This document shows, piece after piece, positions 1-7,887 of a DNA stretch of 64,000 nucleotides. Source of the stretch: Streptomyces lichenis (GTDB lineage: Bacteria; Actinomycetota; Actinomycetes; Streptomycetales; Streptomycetaceae); contig NZ_JALPTH010000001.1 of the NCBI RefSeq assembly GCF_023218175.1, positions 360,462 to 424,461 of the forward strand, read 5' to 3'. Both the position numbers and the translations under genes were made by a program. The notes beneath the pieces are model-generated. The model was not told the origin of the DNA. It saw nothing but the letters and a program-made list of their open reading frames with translations, and made no database searches. How positions within the stretch are numbered: the first letter of the stretch is position 1; each line of letters opens with the position of its first letter.

Positions 1-602
1 GTGGTCAGGTACTCCGCGAGCGTGATCAGGGCGTACAGCGAGGAGGCGCGGTCCCGGGCGTCGCACCGGGTCAGCGGGGTCGCCGGATCGAGGGCCAGGG
101 CCTCGCGCAGCTCGGCGTCCGGGTGGGCCGGGGCGTCCGGGAAGGTGTTGATCGCCACCGCGTACGGGGTCCCCCGCTCCTCCAGCAGGGTCAGCGCCCC
201 GTGGCAGGCGTCCAGGTTCCGGGTGTCGGCCAGCACCAGGCAGCCCAGCGCCCCCTCGGTGAGGTCCTCCCACAGCGGCCGGAAGCGGATCTGGCCGGGC
301 AGCCCGAACAGGTACAGCGCCAGCGAGCCGCCGGCCAGATGGATCCGGCCGAAGTCCATGCCCACCGTGGTCGTGGTCTTCCCCGGGGTGCCCCGCAGAT
401 CGTCCACCCCGGTGCTCTCCTCGGTGATGGGCTCCTCCATCCGCAGCGGCGCCACCTCCGACACACTGCCGATCAGGGTCGTCTTGCCCACCCCGAAGCC
501 GCCGGCCACCACGATCTTGGCGGACCGCCGCACCGAGGCGGGCACATAGGCGACCGGCCGGCCGGGATCCGCCGACGGGTCAGACCAGTTCCCGAAGACC
601 AC
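1..602 (-). CDS. cvnD: Conservon GTP-binding protein CvnD (3' end outside window)
   Basis: Small Ras-like GTPase of a Streptomyces conservon, thought to act at the membrane with CvnA-C in a G-protein-like signalling complex. The GTG start at 602 lies inside the 3' end of cvnC, giving a 23-base overlap that implies translational coupling. About 200 codons are visible. They show a P-loop (GGFGVGKTT, near residue 32), a DFGRI stretch like G3, an LFGLPGQ segment, and an NTFPDA stretch that would be the guanine-specificity loop. The frame runs off position 1 after EYLT, so only the last few residues should be missing. Family assignment is firm; which conservon number it is cannot be told. Confidence 0.9.
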   Translation of the reverse strand, partial: MVFGNWSDPSADPGRPVAYVPASVRRSAKIVVAGGFGVGKTTLIGSVSEVAPLRMEEPITEESTGVDDLRGTPGKTTTTVGMDFGRIHLAGGSLALYLFGLPGQIRFRPLWEDLTEGALGCLVLADTRNLDACHGALTLLEERGTPYAVAINTFPDAPAHPDAELREALALDPATPLTRCDARDRASSLYALITLAEYLT

Positions 603-963
603 GGAGCACCTCCTGAAGCACATCGGACGCGGGCTCGTCGGGCAGGGCGGACGGCGGGCTGGTCAGATGGCCGCTGTCCATCAGCGAGGAGACCAGGATC
701 CGCACGGTGGACGGCGGCATCTCCAGCGCGGCGGCGATGTCCGCCACCGCGAGACCGCCGCCCCGGGGGCCACCGCCGCCGGGGTCACCGTCCCCCGGCG
801 CGAACAGCCGCATCACCAGGCGGGCGTCGGCGGCCAGCGCCCCGGTGGGGCCGTTGGCCGCGATGACCACGCTCTCCAGCCGTACGTCGGCCCGGGGCCG
901 TATCTGCCCGCCGGTCCGCACATAGGGCCGGACCATGTCCGGATCGCGCCGCGGCCCGGTCAT
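580..963 (-). CDS. cvnC: Conservon protein CvnC, DUF742
   Basis: DUF742 protein of 127 residues, the third conservon component, presumed to link the roadblock protein to the GTPase. The N-terminus is typical (PDMVRPYVRTGGQIRP). The second half reads like a winged-helix (VADIAAALEMPPSTVRILVSSLMDSGHL), then the usual DVLQEVLRGLREL tail. The ATG overlaps the cvnB stop as ATGA, and its 3' end overlaps cvnD by 23 bases, so the genes are one coupled operon transcribed leftwards. A glycine-rich insertion (GDPGGGGPRGGG) in the middle is slightly unusual and probably a surface loop. Confidence 0.92.
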   Translation of the reverse strand: MTGPRRDPDMVRPYVRTGGQIRPRADVRLESVVIAANGPTGALAADARLVMRLFAPGDGDPGGGGPRGGGLAVADIAAALEMPPSTVRILVSSLMDSGHLTSPPSALPDEPASDVLQEVLRGLRELV

Positions 964-1376
964 ACCGCGGTGCTCCGGTCCGTATGCCGCTGGCCGGTGC
1001 CCAACTGCTCACCCAGCCGCACCGCCAGCTCCGCCATATGGCGGCCGATCAGCCCGATGTCCGCGTGCGGGCCGGTGGTGCAGACGGACAGCATGGTGTT
1101 CTGCCCGGCCGCCGTGGTGAGACCGACGTTCCCCACGCACTCGATCAGCTGCTGCCGCACCCCGGCACCGCCGGTGAACTCGTCCCACGCCCGGCCCGCG
1201 GCCCGCAGCGAGGCGGTCAGGGCGGCCAGTTTCTCGCCGTCCTCCTGGCCGATCGTCCGGGTCCGGGCCTTCAGCAGCCCGTCGCCGCTCATCAGCACGG
1301 CGTACCTGACCCCCTCGACGGAGCCCAGCTGCTCGTCCAGCAGCCAGCCCAGGGTGTTGGAGTGGGTGTCCGACAT
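960..1376 (-). CDS. cvnB: Conservon roadblock/LC7 protein CvnB
   Basis: Roadblock/LC7-domain protein (138 residues), likely the MglB-type regulator or GTPase-activating partner of CvnD. The sequence fits the family: LGWLLDEQLGSVEGVRYAVLMSGDGLL opening the domain, a central GEKLAALTASL helix and a C-terminal ADIGLIGRHMAELAVRLGEQL helix. The ATG is only 2 bases after the cvnA stop (1379), and the stop overlaps the cvnC start, so cvnA-B-C-D form one transcription unit. No signal peptide or membrane segment is seen; it should act at the inner face of the membrane with CvnA. Confidence 0.92.
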   Translation of the reverse strand: MSDTHSNTLGWLLDEQLGSVEGVRYAVLMSGDGLLKARTRTIGQEDGEKLAALTASLRAAGRAWDEFTGGAGVRQQLIECVGNVGLTTAAGQNTMLSVCTTGPHADIGLIGRHMAELAVRLGEQLGTGQRHTDRSTAV

Positions 1377-1378
1377 GA

Positions 1379-2830
1379 TCAGTGTCCTTCGTTCATCCGG
1401 GGCGCAGAGGGCGTACGGGGGGTGCTCGGCTGCTCGGGAGGCGCGCCGGCCGCGTGGTCCGCCCGCCCGCCTGCCGGGTCCTTCGGGCCGTCGGCCGGGG
1501 CCGCGTTCTCCCGGCCGCTGCGGGTGCCCGCCAGCCAGGCGGCCGCCATCCCGGGGCTGCCCGGCTCCACCGCGTCCGCGGCGGGCAGCGCCCGGCGGGC
1601 CGGGGCGGGGCGCGCGGTGCGCCGCCGGATGGTCAGCCCGCTCGCCGTGGTGGAGGCCGCGGCCACCGGCTCCGGAGCCTCCCGGCGGGCGGTCGGCACC
1701 GCGCGGACCGCCGCCGCGGTGGCCGGGCGCGCCGGGGCCGGGGTGGTCAGCAGGGCCGGCGGCAGCACGATCACCGCGCGGGTACCGCCGTAGATGTTCG
1801 GCGCCGTGACATCGACCCGGAAGCCGTAGTCCTCCGCGAGCACCGACGCCACCCGCAGACCGGTCTGCGGATACGCGCCCAGCCGGGTGATGTCGTCCCG
1901 CTGGACACCGGACATCACCTCGCGCGCCCAGGTCAGCCGCTCGTCCTCCATCCGCAGCCCGGCGTCGTCCACGATCAGGAACGCCGCGTTGTGCCCGTGC
2001 TCCAGGGACACATGGACCCGGGCGTTGGGCGGCGAGTAGCGCAGGGCGTTGTCCAGCAGCACCGCCAGGGCGTGCACCACCGCCTCCACCGCCCGGCTCT
2101 CCACCGACAGGGTGTCCATGTCCGGGTGCTGGACCCGCTCGTACCCCTCGACCCGCCCCATGGCCGAACGCACCACATCGGTCAGCGTGGTGGTCGGCCA
2201 GCGGCGCGACAGCTTGTCGCCGGAGAGCACCGCGTACCCGGAGGCCGTCAGCAGCATCTGCTGCGCCAGATGGTCGATCTCCACCAGCGTCACATAGGCC
2301 TCGTCCGACACATGGCGGCGCACCCCGGCACTGATCCGAGTGCTCAGCTTCGCCGCACGCTGCACGGTGCTGGAGGCGAAGCTGCGCACCGCGGCGCGCG
2401 CCACGTCCACCGACTCCCGCCGCGCCGCGGCGATCCGCTCCTCGGCCTCCTGCCGGGCCAGCCCGAGCCGCTGCTCGGTGTCCGCGCGGGCGTGCCGCCC
2501 CACCGCCGCCACCGCGCCGCCCAGTTGCTCGGCCAGCACCCCGAGCCCGGTCGCCAGCGGGGTGTTCACCAACTGCGGCGGCACCGGAAGCTCCACCCGG
2601 TGCTCCTGGCCGTGCTGGGCCGCGGTGGCGGCGGCCGGGACGGCGGTGCCGGCGAGATGGCCGATGAACTGCTCGGCGGCCCGCAACTGCCCGCCCAGGT
2701 CCCGGGCCTGCCCTTCCAACCGGTCCGCCCGCCGCCGCTCGCGCCGCGCCGCCCGGCGCTGGTACAGCGCGGCCGCCACGCTGGCCACCGCCGCCACCAG
2801 GGCGGCGATCGTCCAGATCAGCTCGGTCAT
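1379..2830 (-). CDS. cvnA: Conservon sensor histidine-kinase-like protein CvnA
   Basis: Membrane-anchored histidine-kinase-like protein (483 residues), first gene of the conservon. It has one N-terminal membrane helix (LIWTIAALVAAVASVAAAL), a charged coiled coil (RRAARRERRRADRLEG), a helical region with periodic heptads, and a HATPase_c-like domain around residues 270-360 with an N-box (LLDNALRYSPP). A low-complexity Ala/Pro/Arg tail fills the last 120 residues. The start MTELIW at 2830 is chosen because the upstream extension is not hydrophobic and the helix would normally be at the very N-terminus. It sets the membrane location of the CvnA-D complex; phosphotransfer has not been shown for most family members. 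Confidence 0.9.
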   Translation of the reverse strand: MTELIWTIAALVAAVASVAAALYQRRAARRERRRADRLEGQARDLGGQLRAAEQFIGHLAGTAVPAAATAAQHGQEHRVELPVPPQLVNTPLATGLGVLAEQLGGAVAAVGRHARADTEQRLGLARQEAEERIAAARRESVDVARAAVRSFASSTVQRAAKLSTRISAGVRRHVSDEAYVTLVEIDHLAQQMLLTASGYAVLSGDKLSRRWPTTTLTDVVRSAMGRVEGYERVQHPDMDTLSVESRAVEAVVHALAVLLDNALRYSPPNARVHVSLEHGHNAAFLIVDDAGLRMEDERLTWAREVMSGVQRDDITRLGAYPQTGLRVASVLAEDYGFRVDVTAPNIYGGTRAVIVLPPALLTTPAPARPATAAAVRAVPTARREAPEPVAAASTTASGLTIRRRTARPAPARRALPAADAVEPGSPGMAAAWLAGTRSGRENAAPADGPKDPAGGRADHAAGAPPEQPSTPRTPSAPRMNEGH

Positions 2831-3412
2831 CGGGTCCTCGCAGGGATGATCGTGGGGAAGGCCCGCCCCGAGGCGCCCACGGCGCCGCACACCGGCCCCG
2901 CCTCCTTCCGGCAGGCGGGCAGGCCGAGCGCCCGGTACCCGAGCCGCACGCGCGCACGCGCCAACTCCCGTGCGTGCGCGTCTCGTTCATCGACGGTCCG
3001 GTGCATGATCCCGCAGCCTAGCGGGCCGGCGGCCGCCGGGTACGGCGGATTCGATCATTCCGCTCAGCCCATGGAGCGCAAGACGGTATCCGGCCCCGGA
3101 CCGGCCGAAGTCAGCCCCCTGGGTGAAGGCGATGGTGCCTCGGTGCGGCCTCGACACGGCCTTGCTGCGGCCTCGGCCCGGAGCGGCCCCCGGCCGGGCT
3201 CACCCCGCCCCAAGGGGCCCGGACCAGCCATCCTCGACCAGCACCTGACGCGAGCTCAGCCGCCGCCCCCCCCGCCGCCACACATTCCGCCCGATTCCCC
3301 CACCCGCCCCCGGGCAACCCCGCACCCCCCGTCCGCATCCTCCCCCTTGCCGGGCGGCCGGGGGATCGACCCCGCCCCCACCCGCATCCGACGGACGGAA
3401 GGAAGAGGCGCG
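2831..3412. other. Divergent intergenic region, cvnA / FAD oxidase
   Basis: 582 bases without a convincing gene. It must hold the leftward conservon promoter and the rightward oxidase promoter. An imperfect GCGCACGCG/CGTGCGTGCGCG inverted repeat lies at about 2949-2980. From 3260 to 3400 the + strand is very C-rich, with runs of C and few G. A GGAAGGAAG ribosome-binding site precedes the oxidase ATG. Confidence 0.5.
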
Positions 3413-4978
3413 ATGACCCTGGAGACGACGGGTGTACGGCGGAGCCCCGCCCGGCGCGGAGTGCTGCGGGCCGGCCTCGGGGCGGCGGTCGCGGCCACCG
3501 GTGCGGCCCTGCCCGGCGGCACCGCGCACGCGGCCGGCGGCAGCGCGCCCAAGAGCGCCTGGACCGCCTTCGGCAAGGAGCTGGACGGCAGCCTGATCCG
3601 GCCCGGCGACCACGACTACGACGCGGCCCGGGTGCTGTTCAACCCGCGCTTCGACACGGTCCGTCCGGCCGGAGTGGCCTACTGCGCCGGGCCGGACGAC
3701 GTCCGCACCGCGCTCGCCTTCGCCCGCAAGCACGCCATACCGGTGGCGATACGCAGCGGCGGCCACTCCTACGCCGGCTGGTCCAGCGGCAAGGACCGTC
3801 TGGTCATCGACGTACAGCGGATGGCGAAGGTCACCCTCTCCGGGACCACGGCCACCGTCGGCGCGGGCGCCAAACTCATCGACGTATACGACCGGTTGAC
3901 CGCCCACAAGAGGGCGCTGCCGGCCGGGTCCTGCCCCACCGTGGGGGTCTCCGGGCTGGCGCTCGGCGGCGGCATCGGTGTCGTCGCCCGGGCCTGGGGG
4001 CTGACCTCCGACCACATCAGCGCCGCCCGGATCGTCACCCCGGACGGCCGGCTGCGCACGGTGGACGCCACCCACGACCCGGACCTCTTCTGGGCCCTGC
4101 GCGGCGCGGGCAACGGCAACTTCGGCGTGGTCACCTCCCTCGACCTGCGCACCCACGCCCTGCCCTCCTGCACCACCTTCTTCCTCTCCTGGCCCTGGTC
4201 CCGGGCGGCCGCCGTGGTCCGCGAGTGGCAGCGCTGGGCGCCCTCCGCGCCCGACGGCATCTGGGCCAACCTCCATCTCGCCGCCCCGGTCGGCGGCCGC
4301 CCCGGCAAGGTACGGGTGGGCGGTCTGAGTCTGGAGCCCCGCTCCACCCTGATGAACCAGCTCGACCGCTTCGCCGACCGGGTGGGCGCCCCCGCCACCG
4401 GCGTCTCGGTGAAGCCGCACACCTTCATGGACGCCATGAAGACCATGGGCGGGGTCTCCGGCCGCACCATCGCCCAGGCCCACCAGCGGGGCACCCTGCC
4501 GGGCCGCACCCGCCAGGGCACCGTCGCCCGCGAGTCGTACGCCGCCCGCTCCGACTTCTACACCCGCGAGATCCCGGCCCGCGGCGTCCAGGCCCTCATC
4601 GCCCGCGTCGAGGCCCTCGCCAAACTCCGCGGCGGCGGCTCCGGAAGCATCGCCCTGGACGCACTGGGCGGGGCGGTCAACCGGGTCGGCGCCCAGAGCA
4701 CCGCCTTCGTCCACCGCGACGCCCGCTTCCTCGCCCAGTACATCGTCTCCTGGCCCGACAACGCCTCCGCCGCCACCGTCGCCGCGCACCGCTCCTGGCT
4801 GGACAGCACCCATGCCGCGATGCGGCCCTGGGCGAGCGGCGGCGCCTACCAGAACTACACCGACCCCGCCCTCAAGGACTGGCGCCAGGCCTACTACGGC
4901 GCCAACGCCGCCCGCCTCGCGAAGATCAAGCGGACCTACGACCCCGACCGGGTCTTCACCTCACCCCAGGGCCTCTGA
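3413..4978 (+). CDS. Tat-exported FAD-linked oxidoreductase, berberine-bridge-enzyme-like
   Basis: Secreted BBE-like oxidase (521 residues). A twin-arginine signal (RRGVLRAGLGAAVAATG, residues 14-30, ending near AHA) points to export in folded form with cofactor bound. The PCMH/FAD_binding_4 domain follows. Both residues for bicovalent FAD attachment are visible: His118 in RSGGHSYAG and Cys174 in GSCPTVGVSG. The C-terminal BBE motif region ends with QNYTDPALKDWRQAYYG...YDPDRVF, which is classic. Such enzymes oxidise sugars or secondary-metabolite alcohols or amines using oxygen; the substrate cannot be read from sequence. DUF5701 follows after 40 bases, possibly co-transcribed. Confidence 0.92.
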   Translation: MTLETTGVRRSPARRGVLRAGLGAAVAATGAALPGGTAHAAGGSAPKSAWTAFGKELDGSLIRPGDHDYDAARVLFNPRFDTVRPAGVAYCAGPDDVRTALAFARKHAIPVAIRSGGHSYAGWSSGKDRLVIDVQRMAKVTLSGTTATVGAGAKLIDVYDRLTAHKRALPAGSCPTVGVSGLALGGGIGVVARAWGLTSDHISAARIVTPDGRLRTVDATHDPDLFWALRGAGNGNFGVVTSLDLRTHALPSCTTFFLSWPWSRAAAVVREWQRWAPSAPDGIWANLHLAAPVGGRPGKVRVGGLSLEPRSTLMNQLDRFADRVGAPATGVSVKPHTFMDAMKTMGGVSGRTIAQAHQRGTLPGRTRQGTVARESYAARSDFYTREIPARGVQALIARVEALAKLRGGGSGSIALDALGGAVNRVGAQSTAFVHRDARFLAQYIVSWPDNASAATVAAHRSWLDSTHAAMRPWASGGAYQNYTDPALKDWRQAYYGANAARLAKIKRTYDPDRVFTSPQGL

Positions 4979-5018
4979 ACGGCATATTCTCCTACCAGCA
5001 AGCGAAACGAGGCCCACC

Positions 5019-5714
5019 ATGCCGGACACCGGCACCGCGGCGCCCGCCGTACCCGCTCTCCCGTCCCTCAGCGACCAGGCGGAACAGCTGATCCGGCTCG
5101 GCGTACCCGAGCCGGCCGGGCTGTCCGCCGACGAGGTGCGCGACTTCGCCGCCAGAGCCGCCAGAGCCGCCGGTGACACCGCCGGCACCGGAGCCGAGGG
5201 CGCCCTGCTCGCCGTCCACCCGGCCGCCGCCCCCGCCTCGGCCCTCGCGCCCCTGCTGCGCCACGCCGACCGACCCGGCTTCGTGGTCACCGACATGCCC
5301 GACGTCGACCTCTTCACCCCGTACGGTGTCGAGCTGCCCGACAGCCCGCTCTACCTCGTCGACGGCGTCGACCGCGGCGACCGCATGTCCGACTGGAGCC
5401 CCGACGAGGCCCTGCCCGCGCTCACCGGCGAGGGCCGCACCCCGCTGCTGCTCACCGAGGGAATCCACTGGCTGCTCCAGACACCGGACGTCCTCGCCCG
5501 CAACCACTGCTTCATGACCATCGGCTCCCGGCTGCGCAAGGCGAACGGCTCGTACGACGCCCGCACCCCGGCGATCTGGATCAGCAATGGCACCGGTCGG
5601 GACGGCCGCGAGCGGCGCAACGCCCCCAAGGTCGGCTGGTGCTGGTGGAACAACCGCCACACCTGGCTGGGCTTCGCCTCCACCACCGGCCGCCGCACCG
5701 CCCCGCAGGCCTGA
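5019..5714 (+). CDS. DUF5701 family protein
   Basis: 231-residue cytoplasmic protein matching the Streptomyces DUF5701 family in length and landmarks: LSDQAEQLIRLGVPEPAGLS near the N-terminus, a central GFVVTDMPDVDLF stretch, EGIHWLLQ, and a C-terminal PAIWISNGTGRDGRERRNAPKVGWCWWNNRHTW block rich in Trp. No signal peptide or membrane segment. It lies 40 bases after the oxidase with no hairpin between, so a shared transcript is possible. The function of the family is unknown. The gene ends just before a strong hairpin that separates it from the convergent VOC gene. Confidence 0.8.
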   Translation: MPDTGTAAPAVPALPSLSDQAEQLIRLGVPEPAGLSADEVRDFAARAARAAGDTAGTGAEGALLAVHPAAAPASALAPLLRHADRPGFVVTDMPDVDLFTPYGVELPDSPLYLVDGVDRGDRMSDWSPDEALPALTGEGRTPLLLTEGIHWLLQTPDVLARNHCFMTIGSRLRKANGSYDARTPAIWISNGTGRDGRERRNAPKVGWCWWNNRHTWLGFASTTGRRTAPQA

Positions 5715-5745
5715 CCCCCGAGCGGGTCCGGGTGTCAGGAAACAA

Positions 5746-5788
5746 CGGCCGAGGGCCGCACCCCACCACGGGGTGCGGCCCTCGGCCG
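5746..5788. terminator. Bidirectional hairpin terminator
   Basis: A perfect 19-bp inverted repeat (arms 5746-5764 and 5770-5788) with a 5-base loop, placed between the convergent DUF5701 and VOC genes. No U-tract is evident, as usual in Streptomyces. Confidence 0.85.
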
Positions 5789-5808
5789 TACAAGGAGCAG
5801 TGGCGCCG

Positions 5809-6198
5809 CTACGAGGCCCAGCCGCCGTACGGCACGGTGATGAGCTCCAGCGCATGACCCGCCGGGTCCAGGAAGTACACGCCGCGGCCGCCGTCGTTGC
5901 GGTTGATGGTGCCGGGCTGCGTCTGCCGGGGGTCGGCCCAGTGCTCGATCCCGCGCTGCTCGATCTTCGCGTACGCCGCGTCGAATTCCTCCTCGGAGAC
6001 GAGGAAGGCGTAGTGCTGCATGGTGATCTTGTCCGCGGGGACGGTGGCGAAGTCCAGGGTCACACCGTTGCCGAGGGCGACGGCGATGAAGGGGCCCCAT
6101 TCGCTGGTGACTTTCAGGCCGAGCAGCTCGGTGAAGAACTCCGCGGATTCGCGGTTGTCCCGGGCGTGCACGATGGTGTGGTTCAGTTCGACTGGCAA
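5809..6198 (-). CDS. VOC-family (glyoxalase/dioxygenase-fold) protein
   Basis: A 129-residue vicinal-oxygen-chelate protein. It opens with LNHTIVHARDNRESAEFFTELLG, has LDFATVPADKITMQHYAFLVSEEEFDAAYAKI in the middle, and ends GRGVYFLDPAGHALELITVPYGGW, which gives the expected paired beta-alpha-beta-beta-beta modules. Metal ligands are likely the first His, the QHYAF His and the final Glu. The start is taken as TTG at 6198 because a GGAGG sits 6 bases upstream; upstream codons in this frame do not look like family sequence. Substrate unknown. Confidence 0.85.
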   Translation of the reverse strand: MPVELNHTIVHARDNRESAEFFTELLGLKVTSEWGPFIAVALGNGVTLDFATVPADKITMQHYAFLVSEEEFDAAYAKIEQRGIEHWADPRQTQPGTINRNDGGRGVYFLDPAGHALELITVPYGGWAS

Positions 6199-6388
6199 GG
6201 AATGCCTCCGAGGGCATCTCCTGACACCTCCATGCCTCACCCGGACGGTGACCGGCACGCGATGTCGTCGTCGACCCTATCAACCTCCGTTCGCCGATCA
6301 ACTCCTTTGGCGCGAGCGGACCGTGGGCTCGCGACAGGGCCGCGGAGGCGGCTCTCCCGCCACCGACCGCGGTCTCCGCTCGCTTCGC

Positions 6389-7207
6389 TCAGGCGGCCCG
6401 CGCCGTCTCGTGCTTCCAGAAGCCCGAGAAGGTGATCCGCTCCTTGGGCAGACCCAGCCGGTGCAGATGCCTGCGGCCCTCGGTGGCCAGGGTGGACTCG
6501 CCGACGACGAAGGCGTACCCCGCGCCGTCGGCGGAGCGGAGCCGCAGGAGTTCGTGGAGCGCGGCGGTGCCGGGGACGGATCCGGCGTCCTCGCGGACGA
6601 CCCAGGAGACGGCCATCCCGGCCGGGGCGTCCAGTGCGCGCCGGTCGTCCGCGGTGGGCACCTCCTGGATGAGCCGCCCCACGGTCCCGCGCGGCAGGGA
6701 GCGCAGGATGTTGACCGCGGCGGGCAGACCGGTCTCGTCGGCCACGACGATGACCTCGGAGGCGTCGGACGGGCAGTCGAACAGGATGCCCTGGTCGAGG
6801 ACGGCGAGCGCGTCGCCGGGACGGGCGCGGCAGGCCCAGACGGCCGCCCGGCCCTCGATCTCACCGGTGTGGTCGCGGTGCACCACGAAGTCGATGTCCA
6901 ACTCGGCCGACTCCGGCCGGAAGTCGGCCACCGAGTAGTTGGCGCAGTGCGGCCGCTCGGCCTCGGGGATGGCCAGATACGGCTGCCACCACCGGTCGCC
7001 GGTGAACTCCGGCAGCCGGAGCCGCTGTTGATGGGGGAGCTGGAGGAAGAGCCGGAACCAGTGGTCGAAGCCCTGCCACGGGAACCCGGCGAGATCCTCC
7101 CCGGTGACGGTCAGGCGGTGCATGGAGGGGGTCACACGCTCTCCGCGCAGGACACGTGCGCGGAACATCCCGGGGTGCTGCGGCGTCAGCCGACGGATCT
7201 TCGCCAT
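6389..7207 (-). CDS. Siderophore-interacting protein (FAD ferric-siderophore reductase)
   Basis: 272-residue SIP-family flavoprotein that releases iron from imported siderophores by reducing Fe(III). Landmarks: a ferredoxin-reductase-like FAD region with ANYSVADFRPESAELDIDFVVH (RxYTxR-type region, here NYS), then the NAD(P)-binding half with VIVVADETGLPAAVNILRSLP and the C-terminal GYAFVVGESTLATEGRRHL...ERITFSGFWKHE signature. The start lies 6 bases from a strong iron-box (7214-7232), so it is almost certainly DmdR-repressed when iron is plentiful. A broken iron-siderophore permease gene lies 2 kb away, suggesting the locus once held more iron-uptake genes. Confidence 0.93.
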   Translation of the reverse strand: MAKIRRLTPQHPGMFRARVLRGERVTPSMHRLTVTGEDLAGFPWQGFDHWFRLFLQLPHQQRLRLPEFTGDRWWQPYLAIPEAERPHCANYSVADFRPESAELDIDFVVHRDHTGEIEGRAAVWACRARPGDALAVLDQGILFDCPSDASEVIVVADETGLPAAVNILRSLPRGTVGRLIQEVPTADDRRALDAPAGMAVSWVVREDAGSVPGTAALHELLRLRSADGAGYAFVVGESTLATEGRRHLHRLGLPKERITFSGFWKHETARAA

Positions 7208-7213
7208 GCCAAC

Positions 7214-7232
7214 GAAGGCTAGCCTAACTTAA
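7214..7232 (-). promoter_or_regulatory. Iron box (DmdR/IdeR-type operator)
   Basis: On the minus strand the sequence reads TTAAGTTAGGCTAGCCTTC, close to the actinobacterial iron-box consensus TTAGGTTAGGCTAACCTAA. It lies directly in front of the siderophore-interacting-protein ATG, which also leaves little room for a Shine-Dalgarno, so the mRNA may be leaderless or very short-leadered. Confidence 0.85.
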
Positions 7233-7265
7233 CCTTCTTGGGAGCCCGCGAGCCTGTGGGCCGCC

Positions 7266-7877
7266 TCACCGGCCGTGCAGGAAGAACCGCGCCGGGACCA
7301 GGAGCTCATGGCCCGCGGGGAAGCGGACGCGCACCCCCTCCTCCGTCCACGCGGTGGACGCCACCCCCTGCCCGGCCATCTCCGGGTCGACGTCCAGCCG
7401 GTGCCCGTACGACAGCCCGGGGTCCCTGCCGATCACCAGGGTGTACGAGTGCCGCCCGGACAGCGTCCACTCATGGACCAGCCCCAGGTGGTGCGGGGAG
7501 CCGTCCTCGTAGGCCACGGACGCGGGAGCGGTGCTGCGGTACGCCACCTCGGACCACGGCCACCACAGCACCGCCATCACGACGGAGGTGAGCAGCACCC
7601 CCACGGCGCCGCCGAGCAGGGCCGGGCGCAGAGCCGCGCGCCGGCGCAGCCGAGTGCTTCCACCGGGTGGAACGGACGCCGGTGTGCGGGTCTCCGGTAC
7701 GTGAGTCCCGGGTACGTGAGTCTCCGGTACGTGAGTCTCCGGTACGTGGTTCTCCGGTACGTGAATGGTGCCGCTCCTCGGTCGCGTACGGGCCCCCGGG
7801 CGTACCGGGGCTTCCGCGGGCAAGGACGCGAGACCAGGGGCGCGGGGTTCGGCGGAATCGTGGGACCCCGCACTCAC
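7266..7877 (-). CDS. Single-span membrane protein with VPETH repeat
   Basis: Unknown protein, about 203 residues from the GTG at 7877. An ATG at 7979 in the same frame would overlap the aminotransferase gene by about 90 bases and is less likely. The N-terminal 75 residues are disordered and contain five tandem VPETH-like pentapeptides; then a basic stretch (RLRRRAALRP), one membrane helix (ALLGGAVGVLLTSVVMAVLWWPW), and an extracytoplasmic domain of about 95 residues with EWTLSGRHSYTLVIG and SYGHRLDVDPEMAG. Topology is probably N-in. It follows the aminotransferase stop by 10 bases, so probably the same operon. No family recognised. Confidence 0.65.
   Translation of the reverse strand: MSAGSHDSAEPRAPGLASLPAEAPVRPGARTRPRSGTIHVPENHVPETHVPETHVPGTHVPETRTPASVPPGGSTRLRRRAALRPALLGGAVGVLLTSVVMAVLWWPWSEVAYRSTAPASVAYEDGSPHHLGLVHEWTLSGRHSYTLVIGRDPGLSYGHRLDVDPEMAGQGVASTAWTEEGVRVRFPAGHELLVPARFFLHGR
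7690..7764. repeat. 15-bp tandem repeat x5
   Basis: Five head-to-tail copies of a 15-base unit (GTCTCCGGTACGTGA and close variants) at 7690, 7705, 7720, 7735 and 7750. They lie in frame and encode the pentapeptide repeat VPETH/VPENH/VPGTH in the membrane protein's N-terminal tail, so copy-number changes would not break the gene. Confidence 0.92.
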
Positions 7878-7887
7878 CCCGGGGCCG

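Noticed and set aside
960..2990. 676-codon frame covering cvnA and cvnB
   Set aside because: It runs in the frame of cvnB and then out of frame through cvnA; only its end (cvnB, start 1376) is real.
7690..7764. Short regular repeats as a CRISPR array
   Set aside because: 15-base units with no spacers, in frame inside a gene, and no cas genes.
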